64,000 nucleotides of DNA from Vampirovibrio chlorellavorus (GCA_903866275.1 CAIPMU010000014.1:186001-250000), one strand, 5' to 3'. Positions 42,691 to 52,663 are shown, counted from the first letter of the stretch. Made by a program: numbers and translations. Notes: generated from the sequence alone by a model not told the origin.

Positions 42691-43239
42691 ATGTCTGCCC
42701 TTGTCCCCTTGTCCCGTTTTACCCATTCCGAATATTCTGCGTTTAAGCCTTTTCAGGCTGGCAGTATCGATCTGGCTGAACGCGTTAACCCCCGTAAGCG
42801 GGCGTTGGAATCCGAACAGAGCCTATTGGCTGCGGATGCCTTGCTGGGGCTTTCGCGGGCACTGGAGAAAGATACTTTTGCCCAGAAGCCCAAAGTGTCA
42901 AAGCATGTTCCCGAAACTGTACCGCAGGCTAAATTTTTGCAGGAGTGCCTTGTCCAGTTTCAGAGGCAGGGAAAAACGAAAGAGCAGTTTGTGATCGCAC
43001 TGTTTCAACCCGCGCACGCACCGTTATCCATCCCGGATAAGGCATTGATCTACTCGTTGCTTAAGCGCAACCTTTCTCTATCCTTTCAGGCTTTACGACA
43101 AGGTGCAAACCCCCGATTAACGACGCCGTTGGTCAATGCCAAGACTGTTGGCTTACAAGGGCAGAGTTCCATATTGCAGTGGGCAATCGCGAGTGGCAAT
43201 GTTCCCTTGGAGGAATTGTTGATCAAGTATGGTGCCTGA
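42691..43239 (+). CDS. Hypothetical protein with a C-terminal ankyrin-like repeat
   Basis: A 182-aa protein with ATG and GAAGG-like ribosome binding site (GACGAAGGAAACATC) upstream. The N-terminal half is polar. The last about 60 residues resemble ankyrin repeats: LSLSFQALRQGANPR, then SSILQWAIASGNVPLEELLIKYGA, which fits the LxxAxxxGxxxxxxxLLxxGA consensus. So it is probably a small ankyrin-type binding protein; in host-associated or predatory bacteria such proteins are sometimes effectors, but there is no secretion signal here. The open frame and a strong terminator before it mark an independent gene. Confidence 0.6.
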   Translation: MSALVPLSRFTHSEYSAFKPFQAGSIDLAERVNPRKRALESEQSLLAADALLGLSRALEKDTFAQKPKVSKHVPETVPQAKFLQECLVQFQRQGKTKEQFVIALFQPAHAPLSIPDKALIYSLLKRNLSLSFQALRQGANPRLTTPLVNAKTVGLQGQSSILQWAIASGNVPLEELLIKYGA

Positions 43240-43387
43240 TCGAAAGTCCTTTGACGCAGGTGCTTTTCCTTGAACCATGCCCCTTAAGAAATGGAGTGCC
43301 TGATTGTGGGTGGCAGATTGCTCTGTCGAGGCAGAACCATCAGTTACGCTTAAAGGGGGCCAGGATTGTCTTGGGTTCGCCAGCAGG

Positions 43388-43407
43388 CTAAGATAGGCCT
43401 ATCTTAG
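43388..43407. repeat. Perfect 20-bp palindrome upstream of asnS
   Basis: CTAAGATAGG followed at once by its exact reverse complement. It ends 26 bases before the asnS ATG (43434) and just before the ribosome binding site. The size and symmetry fit an operator for a dimeric regulator; the same half-site was not found elsewhere in the window by eye. Confidence 0.7.
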
Positions 43408-43433
43408 TCACAGTCTGGGAGAGGATGCTGTCA

Positions 43434-44768
43434 ATGCCCACTACCGAAATGGGAACCCCGCTAAAGCGCATTTATATTGAAGATATTGCCGCCCACCAAG
43501 GGCAAACAGTCACTTTGCAAGGCTGGTTGTATAACAAGCGTTCCAGCGGCAAATTACACTTTTTGCAATTACGCGATGGCACGCACGTGATTCAATGCGT
43601 GGTGTTCAAGGGCGATGTCTCTCCGGAAGTGTTTGAGGCAGCCGATAAAGTGAGTCAGGAGTCCTGCATTCAGGTCACCGGGGTGGTGAAAGAGGATAAA
43701 CGCTCCCCGTTGGGTTTTGAGCTGGGCGTGACTGACTTTAAAGTATTAGGCGCTTCAGTGGACTACCCCATCTCTCCCAAGGAGCACGGCGTGGCCTTCC
43801 TGATGGATCATCGCCACCTGTGGCTGCGATCTTCCCGTCAGCATGCCATTATTCGCATTCGTGCCGAGATCATACGCGCGGTGCGGAATTACTTTGATGA
43901 GCAGGGGTTTACCCTGGTGGATGCTCCCATCTTCACGCCAAATGCCTGTGAAGGGACTTCGAATCTGTTTGAAACCGATTATTTCGAGGAAAAAGCCTAC
44001 CTCACCCAAAGCGGACAACTCTACATGGAAGCTGCCGCCGCTGCTTTTGGCAAAGTGTACTGCTTTGGTCCCACGTTTCGTGCGGAAAAATCCAAAACTC
44101 GTCGCCACCTCACTGAATTCTGGATGGTGGAACCGGAAGTGGCCTTTATGGATCTCTATGAGGATATGGATCTGGCTGAAGATTTTGTGTGTTACATCGT
44201 TCAGCAGGTGCTCAAAAATCGTCGGGCCGAGCTGGAAATCCTGGAGCGAGATATTAGTAAGCTGGAAGCCATTCAAAAGCCTTTCCCTCGCATAACCTAC
44301 GATGAAGCCATTGAGCTGATTCGCAAGCACGGCCCGGAAGAGGAACACAAGAACTTCCCCTGGGGCGAAGACTTTGGCGGCGATGAGGAAACGATTATCT
44401 CCCAACAGTTTGATCGGCCTGTGTTTATTCACCACTACCCCACCGAAATCAAGGCGTTCTATATGAAGCCGGACCCGGAGAATCCCAAGTACGCCCTGAA
44501 CGTGGATATGATCGCCCCGGAAGGATACGGCGAAGTGATTGGCGGCGGGCAACGCGAGGATGATTTGGACGTTCTGCTTTCCAAAATTGAAGCCCACGGC
44601 TTGCCCATGGAGGCCTTCAACTGGTATCTGGATGTCCGCAAGTATGGCAGCTTCCCCCATGCCGGTTTTGGTCTGGGCATTGAACGCACGGTTTCATGGC
44701 TGTGTGGCCTGCATCACGTGCGGGAAACCATCCCGTTCCCTCGTCTGATGGATCGGTTGCGCCCTTAA
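43434..44768 (+). CDS. asnS: Asparaginyl-tRNA synthetase
   Basis: Class IIb aminoacyl-tRNA synthetase charging tRNA-Asn. 444 aa from the ATG at 43434 ([11 protein letters not shown]), chosen because GAGG lies 9 bases upstream; an ATG at 43425 is three codons earlier. The N-terminal OB-fold ([24 protein letters not shown]) is followed by the catalytic core: [24 protein letters not shown] (motif 2 region) and the end motif [14 protein letters not shown] (motif 3). Presence of AsnRS suggests direct Asn-tRNA charging. Terminator behind it; palindromic operator before it. Confidence 0.96.
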   Translation: MPTTEMGTPLKRIYIEDIAAHQGQTVTLQGWLYNKRSSGKLHFLQLRDGTHVIQCVVFKGDVSPEVFEAADKVSQESCIQVTGVVKEDKRSPLGFELGVTDFKVLGASVDYPISPKEHGVAFLMDHRHLWLRSSRQHAIIRIRAEIIRAVRNYFDEQGFTLVDAPIFTPNACEGTSNLFETDYFEEKAYLTQSGQLYMEAAAAAFGKVYCFGPTFRAEKSKTRRHLTEFWMVEPEVAFMDLYEDMDLAEDFVCYIVQQVLKNRRAELEILERDISKLEAIQKPFPRITYDEAIELIRKHGPEEEHKNFPWGEDFGGDEETIISQQFDRPVFIHHYPTEIKAFYMKPDPENPKYALNVDMIAPEGYGEVIGGGQREDDLDVLLSKIEAHGLPMEAFNWYLDVRKYGSFPHAGFGLGIERTVSWLCGLHHVRETIPFPRLMDRLRP

Positions 44769-44792
44769 TTACAATTATTTTTGGATTTGAGA

Positions 44793-44833
44793 GCCGTTTC
44801 AGTGTTGTCCTGACTAGACACTGAGGCGGTTTT
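44793..44833 (+). terminator. Intrinsic terminator after asnS
   Basis: Thirteen-base stem with GU pairs (GCCGTTTCAGTGT at 44793-44805 and ACACTGAGGCGGT at 44818-44830), 12-base loop, then TTT. Confidence 0.8.
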
Positions 44834-45155
44834 GGGTTGTTTTTGAATAGAGCAGTCTATCGTCAGTCGGAGCTGGCGCAAGCGGGAGCGTCATGTAATT
44901 CGGTCAATTGGGGGAGATTGAGTTTCGTTTGGATGGAGGATAAGGGCGGGGCCACCCAATTGTATGCTGATAGGGAGGAAGTCTTCAGTTGGATGATTTG
45001 CTGCCGATGACTTGCTTTTTAAATCCTGCCTCAGTCTCTCAGGTTCGTGTTCCGGTTCAATCAGTCGATAAACTGCAAATTGGTCGGTTTTGGACCTGAG
45101 GCTGCAAGCGAGATTGTTCTCTATCGATGGCCTGTTGAGGGTAGAAAGAAACATC
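44834..45155 (+). other. Intergenic leader region of the Tad operon
   Basis: 322 bases between the asnS terminator and cpaB. No convincing gene: the longest minus-strand frame (44891-45178) has no family-like features. It should contain the promoter of the cpaB-tadC unit; I saw no strong -35/-10 pair. Confidence 0.4.
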
Positions 45156-46157
45156 ATGGCTGTAACCCGTAAACCCAAAAAAGTATTGGTTCAATTTTTG
45201 ATCGCCTTCGTGGTGGCGTTGATCTTTGGGGTCGTTGCGGTTGGTTTGGGTTTTTCTTTTGTGAGCGGTGTGATGAATCAGGCTCAGGTGGCCAAGTCGG
45301 AGGCCGCCAAGCTGGCTGCGGAAGCAGAAGCTGAAAAGCGTCGCTTGAAGGCCGAGCAGGATGCACAGCATCAGGCTATAAAAACCTACAAGGTGGTGCA
45401 AGCACTCACCAATCTGGCGCCTGGTCAGGCAATTACCCAGGATATGGTGACGTTGGTGGCCAGTGAAGACAAACCACCTGCAGGAACCTTGGGTTTGATT
45501 TCCCAGGCCCTGGGTAAAGTGGTGAAAGCGCCGATTGTTCAGGGTGAACCGTTGGATAGCAGTAAGATTCTGGACACTGGGGGTTATATTATTGTCCGCG
45601 ATGGGATGCGGGCCATTACGTTTTCTGTGGATATGATTGGTGGCTTAAACGGGGCCATTGTGCCCGGCTCTCATGTGGATATTCTGACCTCGGTTGGGCA
45701 GGATGACAAAGTGGTGACGGAAACCCTATTGCAAAATGTTGAAGTGGCTGGTGTTGGTTCAGGGGCGGGCAGTGCACGTGCTGCTGCCAGTGCAGATGGC
45801 GGCTTACCCGTTACGGTAATTGTGACCCCCCAGCAGGCTCAAAAATTGACCTTGGCCAGTGGCCTGGGCAAGTTTCATCTGACCTTGCGGAATTTTAGCG
45901 ATCGTCGTCACTTGAAAATTCAATCGGAAGATTTGACGGGCTTGATGACCGGGCTTCAGTCTGTCGAGAAAATTGCTGCAAGTGCCAAGGCTGGTAAAAA
46001 AGCTTCTGGTTCTGCGTCTGACGGATTTCATAACGTCAATTACGCGCCAGAGTCATCCAATTTACCAAGCCCAGCCAGTAGCGAGTCTGCGAGGAGCAAA
46101 TATACCATGCAAATTTACCGGGGCACCGGTACGGAATCTGTGGATTTTCAGCAATGA
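45156..46157 (+). CDS. cpaB: Tad pilus assembly protein CpaB/RcpC
   Basis: Periplasmic/inner-membrane component of the Tad (tight adherence) pilus. 333 aa from the ATG at 45156. A transmembrane helix (about 14-40) is followed by a coiled-coil with many Ala/Glu and then the SAF/CpaB domain: LAPGQAITQDMVTLV, GKVVKAPIVQGEPLDSSKI, RAITFSVDMIGGLNGAIVPGSHVDIL, typical of the family. The C-terminal part is variable and Ser-rich. The frame is open 22 codons upstream, but those residues do not match. First gene of the Tad unit. Confidence 0.9.
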   Translation: MAVTRKPKKVLVQFLIAFVVALIFGVVAVGLGFSFVSGVMNQAQVAKSEAAKLAAEAEAEKRRLKAEQDAQHQAIKTYKVVQALTNLAPGQAITQDMVTLVASEDKPPAGTLGLISQALGKVVKAPIVQGEPLDSSKILDTGGYIIVRDGMRAITFSVDMIGGLNGAIVPGSHVDILTSVGQDDKVVTETLLQNVEVAGVGSGAGSARAAASADGGLPVTVIVTPQQAQKLTLASGLGKFHLTLRNFSDRRHLKIQSEDLTGLMTGLQSVEKIAASAKAGKKASGSASDGFHNVNYAPESSNLPSPASSESARSKYTMQIYRGTGTESVDFQQ

Positions 46158-46189
46158 TGCTTGCAGGATTGGAATAGAAGGATGATCTC

Positions 46190-47737
46190 ATGTTGATTGG
46201 AAAGCCGAAACAGCAGCTCGTTCCGTTGGTGCTGCTTATGTGCATAGGCATTCAGGTCACGCCCTATTCCGGATTGGGAAAATTTTGGATTAATCAGAGT
46301 CGCGCGGCAACGTTGGTGAACGCCTCATCACCGAAAGAGTCCGTTATGTTGCCACTGGTGACACCTTATCCACAGCGCTCTGATGGAAAGCAGATGGCCC
46401 CGGCATTTGCGCTTCAGCAATTGGATGATACGGATACTATTAAGGCGAAAAAAGCAGTTGCCACCGTTGGTGACCCTGAAGCCGTTGACACACCAGCCTT
46501 GCAAGGCACGGTAACGAGTATTCGGGTGACACGGGGGCGTTCTCAAATTGTTAAATTTGCCCAGCCTGTGATGCGTCTTTCTATTGCTGATCCAGTGGTT
46601 GCGGATATTATTCCCCTCGGCCCGGATCAAATCATGATTAATGGTAAGCAACGGGGCGTGACCAGCCTCATCGTCTGGGATGAGAACGGACAGGAAGGCA
46701 TCTTCGATTTATACATTCAAAACGATACCAGCGAGCTGCTGGATGCCGTACATGCGATTTCTCCCCACGAAAAAATTCAGGCCCGTGTCACAGATGATTC
46801 TTTTATTTTGAGTGGTCAGGTGAGTAACTCGGTGATTCTGGATGAAATTCGTAAAACGGCTGCCGCTTATGGGTATCGAGATGACAAGTTTGTGGATTTG
46901 ACAGACACTCCTGTGCCTCAGGTGGTGTTGGAAGTTCGTGTGGCTGAAGCTTCTCGCAGTATTGGCAGAGATCTGGGAACATCCTTTTCACAGCACAGTC
47001 AGGCGATGACTCTGAATCGAAATCTGGCGGCGCCTGATTCGACTGTGATTAGTAGTTTAAGTCGAACGACCCTTGGCTTAATTCCAGGAAGCAAGGGTTT
47101 GGCTCCTGGGAATTCCACGAAAGCACTGATGGCTCAGTCGGTGAATAATGTGGGTGGTTTGACGGGAACCCTGTTTCGTAATGAAGCGTTTGATTTTGCC
47201 TGGAATTTACTGGAAACTCATGGCAAAGTGAATACTTTGGCCAATCCGAGTCTGGTTTGCACCCATGGCCGAACGGCCAGCTTTCTGGCAGGTGGAGAGT
47301 TCCCCTATGTGGCTTCAGTCAGTCAGACCAACGTTCCTTCGATTCAGTTCAAAGAGTTTGGCGTCAAGTTGAATTTTACGCCCTGGGTTTCTCCAGTCTC
47401 TGGTCGTATTGAGTTATCGGTTACGCCGGAAGTCAGTAATATTGATTCGTCTACTTGCCAGAACAATAATGGGTTTCAGGTGTGTGGTATTGCAAAACGC
47501 TCGGCCAATACGACGGTTGATTTGCAGGATGGCGAGACCTTGATGATTTCCGGTATTTTGAGCAGGGAAGAGCAAAACAGTTTTACGAGTGTGCCATTTG
47601 TGAATTCCTTGCCGGTTATTGGTAATTTTTTTAAAAACGCTCACAACCAGAAACTGGATCGGGAATTGGTGGTGGTGATTACACCGCATATTATTAAACC
47701 GTCAGACTACGGCAAAGTGTTGGGTTCCATGCAATAA
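46190..47737 (+). CDS. cpaC: Tad pilus secretin CpaC/RcpA
   Basis: Outer-membrane secretin that lets the pilus leave the cell, 515 aa with an N-terminal signal-like segment. The order is: pilus-assembly N-terminal domain (VRVTRGRSQIVKFAQPVMRLSIADPVVADI, INGKQRGVTSLIVWDENG), a BON-like region (ERVTD-type SFILSGQVSNSVILDEIRKTA), then the secretin domain (VNTLANPSLVCTHGRTASFLAGGEFPY and the VDLQDGETLMISGIL end). Presence of a secretin implies a diderm cell envelope. 32 bases after cpaB. Confidence 0.92.
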   Translation: MLIGKPKQQLVPLVLLMCIGIQVTPYSGLGKFWINQSRAATLVNASSPKESVMLPLVTPYPQRSDGKQMAPAFALQQLDDTDTIKAKKAVATVGDPEAVDTPALQGTVTSIRVTRGRSQIVKFAQPVMRLSIADPVVADIIPLGPDQIMINGKQRGVTSLIVWDENGQEGIFDLYIQNDTSELLDAVHAISPHEKIQARVTDDSFILSGQVSNSVILDEIRKTAAAYGYRDDKFVDLTDTPVPQVVLEVRVAEASRSIGRDLGTSFSQHSQAMTLNRNLAAPDSTVISSLSRTTLGLIPGSKGLAPGNSTKALMAQSVNNVGGLTGTLFRNEAFDFAWNLLETHGKVNTLANPSLVCTHGRTASFLAGGEFPYVASVSQTNVPSIQFKEFGVKLNFTPWVSPVSGRIELSVTPEVSNIDSSTCQNNNGFQVCGIAKRSANTTVDLQDGETLMISGILSREEQNSFTSVPFVNSLPVIGNFFKNAHNQKLDRELVVVITPHIIKPSDYGKVLGSMQ

Positions 47738-47755
47738 GTTGATAGAAAGTGTGTC

Positions 47756-49012
47756 ATGGCTGAAAATTTAAGCGTTCTGATTATTGATGAGGATCCGGAA
47801 GTTCGGGCCTTGCTTCGGGGCGTCTTTGAAGGCATGAATGGCCTGGACATGCTGACGGATACGGATAGTGTGATCTATGGGTATGAGTTGATACGTCAAA
47901 ATAAACCCAAGCTGGTTTTTCTGGATTTAAGGCATAATCCTGAAAAGGCGCTGGAAATGGCCCAGCGGGTTTCGACCTACTTCAAGGAAGTTTTCATCGT
48001 GGTATCCGGGCATGCGATGACGCTGGATACCATCAAGGCTTGCATGGAGGCAGGTGTTCGGGATTTCCTAGAGCGACCCTTTCAGGCCGCAGATGTCCGT
48101 GCCCTGCTGGACAAACATCGTGGGGCATTGATGACCAATCATGCTGAGGGGGATCAGACCGGGCGGATTGTAACGGTGTTTAGTAATAAGGGTGGCTTGG
48201 GTAAAACGACGATCGCCGTGAATTTGGCCATGGCGTTATCCGAGACCATTGGTCGTCCTGTGGCTTTGGTGGATTTAAACTTGCAGCTGGGGGACATTAC
48301 TACATTTCTGGATGTGGAACCCAAGCAAACCATTGTGGATATTGCGCGTAATATAGGACGCGTGGATGCGGCCTATCTGGAAGGGTCATTAGCGCAGTAT
48401 ACCTGTAAGAATTCAAAAGTTTATGTCCTGGCTGACCCTTTGCATGTGGAAGATGCGGAAGAGGTCACTGCGGATCAGATTAATGCCGTGTTGACTGTTT
48501 TGCGATCCTCGTTTGCTTATGTGGTTATCGATACCACGACGTCGTTTGATACCAAAACTTTGGCGGCTCTGGATCTGGCGGACCAGATTCTATTGGTTTC
48601 GATGGTGAATTTGCCCAGTATTCGGAGTAGTCAACGATTGCTAAATCTGTTTCAACGCCTGGGGTATGACGAGCAAAAGATTAAGCTGATCGTGAATCGA
48701 CATATGCCGGGTGAGGAAATTACGATTGAGGACGTTGAAGAGACGTTGGAGCATCCTGTATTCTGGAAGATTCCAAACAGCTATAACGTTGTGATGACCT
48801 CTATTAACCGGGGTATTCCTATTGCATTGGTCGAGCATGGCAAGAATCTGGAGAAAAACTTTCTGGAACTGGCTCATAAAATCACTGGGGTATTGCCGAA
48901 AGGTATTAATATTCAACATGGTGGTGGGGCTCAGGCCGCCAATGCGAACGCGAAACCTGCAAAAAGTATTTTGGGTGGCTTGTTTAACAAGCCTTCCGGA
49001 AAGTCATTCTGA
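47756..49012 (+). CDS. cpaE: Tad pilus assembly ATPase-like protein CpaE/TadZ
   Basis: A 418-aa protein with an N-terminal receiver-like domain (LSVLIIDEDPEVR, with a candidate acceptor D57 in LVFLDLRHN) and a MinD/ParA-type ATPase domain: deviant Walker A SNKGGLGKTT (143-152) and DTTTSFDTKTLAALDLADQILLV. TadZ localises the pilus machine, often at a cell pole. The receiver domain would be worth testing for phosphorylation; a matching kinase is not in the window. 18 bases after cpaC. Confidence 0.92.
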   Translation: MAENLSVLIIDEDPEVRALLRGVFEGMNGLDMLTDTDSVIYGYELIRQNKPKLVFLDLRHNPEKALEMAQRVSTYFKEVFIVVSGHAMTLDTIKACMEAGVRDFLERPFQAADVRALLDKHRGALMTNHAEGDQTGRIVTVFSNKGGLGKTTIAVNLAMALSETIGRPVALVDLNLQLGDITTFLDVEPKQTIVDIARNIGRVDAAYLEGSLAQYTCKNSKVYVLADPLHVEDAEEVTADQINAVLTVLRSSFAYVVIDTTTSFDTKTLAALDLADQILLVSMVNLPSIRSSQRLLNLFQRLGYDEQKIKLIVNRHMPGEEITIEDVEETLEHPVFWKIPNSYNVVMTSINRGIPIALVEHGKNLEKNFLELAHKITGVLPKGINIQHGGGAQAANANAKPAKSILGGLFNKPSGKSF

Positions 49013-49031
49013 ATAGGATGGTAGATTCACT

Positions 49032-50537
49032 ATGTCCTTGAGAGATCGCTTAAAAAAGAATAATCTGGCTGGTGCTGCTAAAGCGTCAGAACCTAGTGCG
49101 ACACCTCATTCTCCTTTGTTTGCTCCTCCGGGCAGTCCGCCGCCAGGGCAGTCTGATTCGGGTCAGTCAGTCAAGGCTGGCTTGACTGCGCCCATCAATA
49201 CGGCATCGGGCATTCATAATCCTCAAGCTGGCCAGGCTAAAAAAGGTGATCGCTTTGAAGAGGTGAAAACCAAAGTCCACACCATGCTGGTTGAAAATTT
49301 GAACATTGTGGTCACAGAGCAAATCAGCAAAGAAGAAGTGGGCATCGCTGCCAATAATTTTCTGGAAAAAATACTGGCTGCTGAAAAAATTCCGATGAGT
49401 ACTGCCGAGCGAAGTATTCTGGTTATGGAGCTGGTCGAAGAAGTGGTGGGTCTGGGTCCGCTGGAGCCTTTGCTGCGGGATCCTACCATTTCAGAGATTA
49501 TGGTTAATGGTCCCAATAATGTCTATATCGAACGTCATGGTAAATTGCATCGAACCACTGTTGTCTTTAAAGACAACGCCCACTTGATGCACATCATTGA
49601 GCGGATTGTTTCAGCGGTGGGACGTCGGGTGGATGAAAAAACACCGATGGTGGATGCTCGTCTTAAAGATGGTTCCCGTTTTAATGCGATTATTCCGCCG
49701 TTAGCCCTGGATGGCCCTTCAGTCTCGATTCGTAAGTTCAAGGCGGATGCCGGGACATTGGAAAAATTGCTGGGCTGGGGTTCTATGACCACGGACATGG
49801 CCCGTGTGCTGGATGCGGCAGTGAGAAGTCATTTAAACATCATTATTTCAGGTGGAACCGGTTCTGGTAAAACCACCATGCTGAACGCTTTGTCGGCTTT
49901 GATTGCGCCGGATGAGCGTATTATTACCATTGAGGATTCAGCTGAATTGCAACTGAAGCAGGAGCATGTGGTCAGGCTGGAGACGCGCCCGCCGAACATT
50001 GAGGGTGAGGGTCAAATCAATGCGCGGCAACTGTTGATTAACTCCTTGCGGATGCGACCGGATCGCATTGTGGTTGGGGAATGTCGGGGTCCGGAAACGC
50101 TGGAAATGCTTCAGGCCATGAACACCGGTCACGATGGATCGTTGACCACCTTGCACGCCAATACTCCTCGTGATGCTGTGTCCCGGATTGTGACCATGTG
50201 TATGATGAATACGAACCCGTTGCCGGAAAAAACCATTCGGCAGCAGATCGCTTCGGCGGTGCATTTGGTGGTTCAGGTTAGTCGCTTGACAGACGGTCAG
50301 CGCAAGACGACAGCCATTTCTGAAATTACCGGCATGGAAGGTGATATTGTGACCATGCAGGAAATTTTTAAATTCGAGCAATACGGCCTGGATGAAAACG
50401 GAAAAGTCCTGGGCAAGCATGTTTGTACCGGAATTCGGCCTCGTTTTGCGGAGTATTGCATGGCCAAGGGTGTGGAATTGCCACTGGATATTTTTGATAA
50501 AAAAGAGGAGACTCCTGGCCCCTCATCGCGACATTAA
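49032..50537 (+). CDS. cpaF: Tad pilus assembly ATPase CpaF/TadA
   Basis: Secretion ATPase that powers pilus assembly and probably retraction. 501 aa. The N-terminal 80 residues are low complexity and unusual in being Pro/Ser-rich. The N-terminal motif [22 protein letters not shown] and the ATPase core follow, with Walker [11 protein letters not shown] (K280), an Asp box ([10 protein letters not shown]), Walker B-like [21 protein letters not shown] and the His box TTLHANTP. 19 bases after cpaE. Confidence 0.95.
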   Translation: MSLRDRLKKNNLAGAAKASEPSATPHSPLFAPPGSPPPGQSDSGQSVKAGLTAPINTASGIHNPQAGQAKKGDRFEEVKTKVHTMLVENLNIVVTEQISKEEVGIAANNFLEKILAAEKIPMSTAERSILVMELVEEVVGLGPLEPLLRDPTISEIMVNGPNNVYIERHGKLHRTTVVFKDNAHLMHIIERIVSAVGRRVDEKTPMVDARLKDGSRFNAIIPPLALDGPSVSIRKFKADAGTLEKLLGWGSMTTDMARVLDAAVRSHLNIIISGGTGSGKTTMLNALSALIAPDERIITIEDSAELQLKQEHVVRLETRPPNIEGEGQINARQLLINSLRMRPDRIVVGECRGPETLEMLQAMNTGHDGSLTTLHANTPRDAVSRIVTMCMMNTNPLPEKTIRQQIASAVHLVVQVSRLTDGQRKTTAISEITGMEGDIVTMQEIFKFEQYGLDENGKVLGKHVCTGIRPRFAEYCMAKGVELPLDIFDKKEETPGPSSRH

Positions 50538-50569
50538 GCGGATTGATTTTATGAAGTGTGGTTTTTAAG

Positions 50570-51571
50570 ATGTCTCCATTTGTTTCTCTCATTTTAATGC
50601 TGTTATTGCTGGTGTTTATCGCGGTTGCTATTGGTATGGCGGTCTTTTTTTTTCAGCGCTATGCCAATCCGGAACCTTCGTTTTTGCAGCAGCGCTTGAC
50701 CCGCATCAAAGGGCATCAGAAAAAAGCCGAAGAAAGTTCTGGTGTTTCTGATGCAGTGATGCGAGTGTCCAGATTGTATAAGGGGTCAGTTTACAGTAAC
50801 GAAGTCCTGGGGAAATCGCTGGAACGGTATGGCCCGTTTCGGGTTGTTAAATTGCGGATGCATCAGGCGGGTATGTTGCACCCGGATCAGTATATTTTGA
50901 AGTTTATGCTGACGCCAATAGGATTGGGACTATTATTGATTTCGGTGATCGGAATTTTTGCGGTTGTGGTTGCTGTGGCGTTACCGGTGATTGCGTATTT
51001 CAACATTATGATTCGTCGTGGCAAACGATACGAAAAGTTCATTACACAGCTACCGGATGCGTTATCCATGATGACGAGTGCCCTGCGGGCCGGACATGCC
51101 TTTCAGTCGGCTATGGGTATGGTTTCGACTGAAATGGGGGAACCGATGTCGACCGAGTTTTCATCGGTTGTGAAGGATATTAATTTGGGCATTCCCGTGA
51201 AAGAAGCGCTCAGCCGCATGGTGGATCGGTTGGAAACTTTGCCGGATGTGCGGATGTTTTCTACTGCGGTGACCATTCAAAGAGAGGCCGGCGGTAATCT
51301 GGCAGAAGTGTTGGAAAAGCTGGGGCATACCATTCGGGAGCGTTTTAAGCTGAAACGGCAAATTGCTGCGCTTACCGGGCAGTCCAGAATGACCGGATAT
51401 GTTCTTGGGGCTGCACCTTTTGCGCTTTTGGCTTTTTTGTCGCTGTTTATGTATAACTACGTTAAAGCGCTTTACGAAACTCAATTGGGGCATTTTTTGC
51501 TGGTCATTATTTTGGTCATGCAGTGTATTGGGTTTTTTGTGATGAAAAAAATCATTGATATTCGGGTATAG
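50570..51571 (+). CDS. tadB: Tad pilus inner-membrane protein TadB
   Basis: A 333-aa GspF-like platform protein with N-terminal (about 3-25), two middle and C-terminal membrane segments. The conserved RRGKRYEKFITQLPDALSMMTSALRAGHAFQSAM block and LGIPVKEALSRMVDRLETLPDVRMFSTAVTIQREAGGNLAEVLEKLGHTIRER block are typical. The ATG at 50570 is preferred; a GTG at 50558 in the same frame is possible and neither has a good ribosome binding site. 32 bases after cpaF. Confidence 0.92.
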   Translation: MSPFVSLILMLLLLVFIAVAIGMAVFFFQRYANPEPSFLQQRLTRIKGHQKKAEESSGVSDAVMRVSRLYKGSVYSNEVLGKSLERYGPFRVVKLRMHQAGMLHPDQYILKFMLTPIGLGLLLISVIGIFAVVVAVALPVIAYFNIMIRRGKRYEKFITQLPDALSMMTSALRAGHAFQSAMGMVSTEMGEPMSTEFSSVVKDINLGIPVKEALSRMVDRLETLPDVRMFSTAVTIQREAGGNLAEVLEKLGHTIRERFKLKRQIAALTGQSRMTGYVLGAAPFALLAFLSLFMYNYVKALYETQLGHFLLVIILVMQCIGFFVMKKIIDIRV

Positions 51572-51574
51572 TGC

Positions 51575-52663
51575 ATGATGTTTGAATTTTTATGGCAGTG
51601 TGGATGGTGGCACAATACCCTGTTTCCGGATTTGGGGTTAGGGACTTGGCGTGTCTTGAGTCAAACGGCTTTTCACCGTCAGGCGGCGGGAGGTGTCAGG
51701 GTCATTGGTGATGTTCTGGGGAACATGAATCAGATGATCTTTTTGTTAATTGTGGGGTTATTGTTGGGTCTATCTGTTTTTGCGATTTTGGCTGTGATCA
51801 TATCATTGTTGAATTATGAGGAAAATCCTGTTCGGGATCGCTTAAATGCATTCAAGGAGAAGGGTCGATTTGAAACAACAGATCGTAAAGTGGGCGCATT
51901 CGACGATTTCAGTGAGAGTTTGATTGTATTATCCGGGCCATTGGGCCAACGGTTGTATGGAAGTAGTCAAAAACAGGTGCGACTGTTGTTAACTGAAGCC
52001 GGTTTGCCTGACTCGGATGAACAGGCCACTCGCTTTATTGCAAAACGGGCTGCTGTTGGGATTGTCTGTACGATGGTTGCTTTGATAGTGTCTACTATCG
52101 TCGCACCAAAATTTTTGGCGGTGTCGATGCTGGGAGGCTTTATCGTGGGTGGTATGCTTCCTCGATTTGCCTTGATCAATCAAGGTAAAAAGAGAAAGAA
52201 CGAGATTCGCTTTAGTATGCCCGATACACTGGATTTAATGGTGGTTTGTGTGGAGGCGGGTTTGGGTCTTGACGCCACCATTCAACGGGTGGCAGAGGAA
52301 AGTGAGCGGCTGGCCCCGGAAATATCCATGGAATTTAAGCGTCTCAATAAAGAGCTCAATGCCGGTATTTCCAGGCTGGAGGCGTTTCATAGTTTGGGTG
52401 TTCGGGCGGGGGTGGATGAGTTGCGGTCGTTGTGCGCGATGATTATTCAGGCGGATAAGATGGGCACCAGTGTGGCGGATACGTTGCGGGTGTTTTCCGA
52501 TGATTTGCGTACCCGTCGTCGTCAAAAGGCGGAAGAGCTAGCGGCTCAGGCGAGCATTAAAATGATTTTCCCTTTGGTATTGTTGATTTTTCCACCGCTG
52601 TTTATGGTGTTGCTGGGACCGATGCTGATTAACGTTTATAATCAGTTTTACGCGCATAAATAG
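51575..52663 (+). CDS. tadC: Tad pilus inner-membrane protein TadC
   Basis: A 362-aa GspF-like partner of TadB: membrane segments near residues 55-78, 155-190 and 335-355, with SMPDTLDLMVVCVEAGLGLDATIQRVAEESERLAPEISMEF and LGVRAGVDELRSLCAMIIQADKMGTSVADTLRVFSDDLRTRRRQKAEE. From the ATG at 51575 there is a Trp-rich 50-residue N-terminal stretch not expected in TadC; an internal ATG at 51725 gives a more typical 312-aa protein, so the true start is uncertain. It begins 3 bases after tadB. No pilin (Flp), prepilin peptidase or TadD-G genes follow. Confidence 0.9.
   Translation: MMFEFLWQCGWWHNTLFPDLGLGTWRVLSQTAFHRQAAGGVRVIGDVLGNMNQMIFLLIVGLLLGLSVFAILAVIISLLNYEENPVRDRLNAFKEKGRFETTDRKVGAFDDFSESLIVLSGPLGQRLYGSSQKQVRLLLTEAGLPDSDEQATRFIAKRAAVGIVCTMVALIVSTIVAPKFLAVSMLGGFIVGGMLPRFALINQGKKRKNEIRFSMPDTLDLMVVCVEAGLGLDATIQRVAEESERLAPEISMEFKRLNKELNAGISRLEAFHSLGVRAGVDELRSLCAMIIQADKMGTSVADTLRVFSDDLRTRRRQKAEELAAQASIKMIFPLVLLIFPPLFMVLLGPMLINVYNQFYAHK

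Noticed and set aside
43755-44660. 301-aa open frame antisense to asnS
   Set aside because: Shadow of a highly conserved tRNA synthetase; no independent support.
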